A stretch of DNA of 64,000 bases from NCBI RefSeq assembly GCF_002735925.1, contig NZ_PEDL01000002.1:1-64000 (forward strand), read 5' to 3'. Both the position numbers and the translations under genes were made by a program. The notes below the pieces were generated by a model. The model was given only the letters and a program-made list of their open reading frames with translations, was not told the origin of the DNA and did no database searches. Source of the stretch: Sporanaerobium hydrogeniformans (GTDB lineage: Bacteria; Bacillota; Clostridia; Lachnospirales; Cellulosilyticaceae). Below, in pieces: positions 62,728 through 64,000 of the stretch. Position 1 is the stretch's first letter. Every line of letters starts with the position of its first letter.

Positions 62728-64000
62728 ATGGAATTCTTTAAACTTAAGGAAAACAAAACAACAGTTAAAAAAGAAATAGTGGCAGGTATTACTACTTTTA
62801 TGACAATGGCTTATATATTAGCCGTTAATCCTAACATTCTAAGTGCAGCAGGAATGAATCAACATGGTGTATTTGTAGCCACAATTCTTTCATCAGTTAT
62901 TGGTACAGTTTTAATGGCACTTCTCGCAAACTATCCTTTTGCTTTAGCGCCAGGTATGGGGCTCAATGCCTTCTTTGCTTTCACCGTTGTACTTACATGG
63001 GGATATTCTTGGCAGTTTGCTTTAGCAGCAGTTTTTGTAGAAGGTATTATTTTTATTTTATTAACTTTATGTAATGTACGTGAAGCGTTATTTAATGCGA
63101 TTCCAGGTTGTATGAAAGCTTCTGTAAGTGCAGGTATAGGTCTTTTTATTGCTTTCCTAGGCTTTAAGGGAGCGGGGGTAGTTGTTGCTGACCCAAGTAC
63201 ATTTTTGACACTAGGCAATATGTTACAGCCACAAACTGTATTATGCATGGTAGGTATTTTATTAATTGTTATTTTGATGAAACGTAATATAAAAGGCGCC
63301 ATGCTTATTGGTATTATTGTAACTTGGCTTTTAGGTGTTGGGGCTGAGCTTATTGGTTGGTATCAAGTAGATGTTGAAGCAGGTGTTTATTCTCTTATTC
63401 CTAATTTTACTTCAGGACAATCTTTATTTGGTGGTTTAAGTGAAGTAGCTTTTAAATTCCCAAGTATGAATGAGATTTTTGGTAGCGCAGAAAGTCTCTT
63501 TACGTTTATCGTTGTTATGTTCTCTTTCTTATTCGTAGATTTATTTGATACATTAGGTACACTGATGGGTGTAGCAGAAAAAGCAGATTATTTAGATGAA
63601 AAAGGTCAACTTCCTAAAATTAAAGAAGCCTTCTTTGCAGATGCCATTGCCACAACTACAGGGGCTCTCTTAGGAACTTCAACAGTAACAACTTATGTAG
63701 AGAGTGCAGCAGGTGTAATGGAGGGTGGACGTACAGGTTTAACAGCTCTTACAACAGCAGGTTGCTTTATTTTATCATTATTCCTTGCTCCTATTTTCAT
63801 GGCTATTCCAAGCTTTGCTACAGCACCAGCCCTTGTTGTTGTAGGTGTACTTATGATTGGAAGTATTGTGAAAGTAGATTTTGATGACATTACAGAAGCA
63901 TTACCAGCTTTCTTAACAGTAGCAATGATGACTTTTACAGCAAGTATTTCAGAAGGGATTATTTTCGGAGGAATTGCTTACGTAGTAGTAAAATTCTTTA
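62728..64000 (+). CDS. AzgA/PbuG-type NCS2 purine permease (partial, runs off the window)
   Basis: A proton-driven hypoxanthine/guanine/adenine permease. The reading frame is open from ATG 62728 (behind TAGGAGGTAAC) to the window end, 424 codons, so only the last few residues are missing. It starts MEFFKLKENKTTVKKEIVAG and carries AzgA-type motifs FALAPGMGLNAFFAFTVV, FVDLFDTLGTLMGVAEKA and TSTVTTYVESAAGV. The substrate within the purine group cannot be told apart from sequence. Confidence 0.92.
   Translation, partial: MEFFKLKENKTTVKKEIVAGITTFMTMAYILAVNPNILSAAGMNQHGVFVATILSSVIGTVLMALLANYPFALAPGMGLNAFFAFTVVLTWGYSWQFALAAVFVEGIIFILLTLCNVREALFNAIPGCMKASVSAGIGLFIAFLGFKGAGVVVADPSTFLTLGNMLQPQTVLCMVGILLIVILMKRNIKGAMLIGIIVTWLLGVGAELIGWYQVDVEAGVYSLIPNFTSGQSLFGGLSEVAFKFPSMNEIFGSAESLFTFIVVMFSFLFVDLFDTLGTLMGVAEKADYLDEKGQLPKIKEAFFADAIATTTGALLGTSTVTTYVESAAGVMEGGRTGLTALTTAGCFILSLFLAPIFMAIPSFATAPALVVVGVLMIGSIVKVDFDDITEALPAFLTVAMMTFTASISEGIIFGGIAYVVVKFF

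Noticed and set aside
1-64000. CRISPR arrays or known defence systems
   Set aside because: No regularly spaced repeats or cas, restriction or abortive-infection genes were seen in the window.

Overview
This is a low-GC, AT-rich chromosomal window from a spore-forming, low-GC Gram-positive bacterium, most likely a clostridium of the Lachnospiraceae/Cellulosilyticum type. The inference rests on AGGAGG-type ribosome sites, frequent GTG/TTG starts, the murB-rapZ-yvcK-whiA-HPr cluster, addB-addA, YtaF, a SpoIID-like protein, a DUF5721-like protein and a CotE-like spore-coat fusion. No species-level claim can be made from the sequence alone.

Layout. 1-298 is the 3' end of a 23S rRNA with no 5S gene behind it. 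0.5-2.7 kb holds a cysteine desulfurase paired with a TtcA-like tRNA thiolase, then tRNA-Leu(UAA). 2.8-9.4 kb is a TetR-controlled MacAB-like exporter with two permeases and a TolC-like protein. 9.7-14.2 kb is a polyamine uptake operon (cupin regulator, potABCD). 14.4-16.2 kb has small genes and a membrane-anchored alpha/beta hydrolase. 16.4-20.7 kb is sbcD-sbcC. 20.8-24.8 kb is murB-rapZ-yvcK-whiA and an HPr/Crh-like gene. 25-27.7 kb has a clostripain-fold protein lacking its catalytic residues and a SpoIID-like protein. 28.6-30.5 kb is an M-box-like Mg2+ riboswitch with terminator in front of an mgtE gene carrying a single frameshift near its 3' end. 30.7-40.1 kb contains ytaF, addB, addA and a Cof-type phosphatase.

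40.2-45.6 kb is a graveyard of a mobile element. It holds a frameshifted HNH nuclease, a pseudogene of the terminase small subunit, collapsed terminase large-subunit and amidase fragments, an IS982-type transposase remnant and the last 41 codons of a tyrosine integrase. Apparently intact cargo survives inside it: a rifampin ADP-ribosyltransferase (arr), an isoprenylcysteine-methyltransferase-like gene and an XRE membrane regulator.

45.6-48.7 kb (minus strand) is a catalase gene followed by a peroxiredoxin-chitinase (GH18) fusion resembling the C. difficile spore-coat protein CotE, but with histidine where the peroxidatic cysteine should be. 48.9-53.7 kb has a VanY-type carboxypeptidase, an LtaS-like sulfatase-fold enzyme and an FAD oxidoreductase. 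53.9-58.6 kb is a complete livKHMGF branched-chain amino acid transporter. 59-62.4 kb (minus) carries htpG, two small genes and truA. The window ends inside an AzgA-type purine permease.

Most genes are ordinary housekeeping genes. The points most worth a second look are the CotE-like fusion beside catalase, the arr gene in a collapsed prophage, the catalytically dead clostripain homologue, the HPr with Glu15, the TolC-like protein in an apparent monoderm, and the frameshifted mgtE under an M-box.
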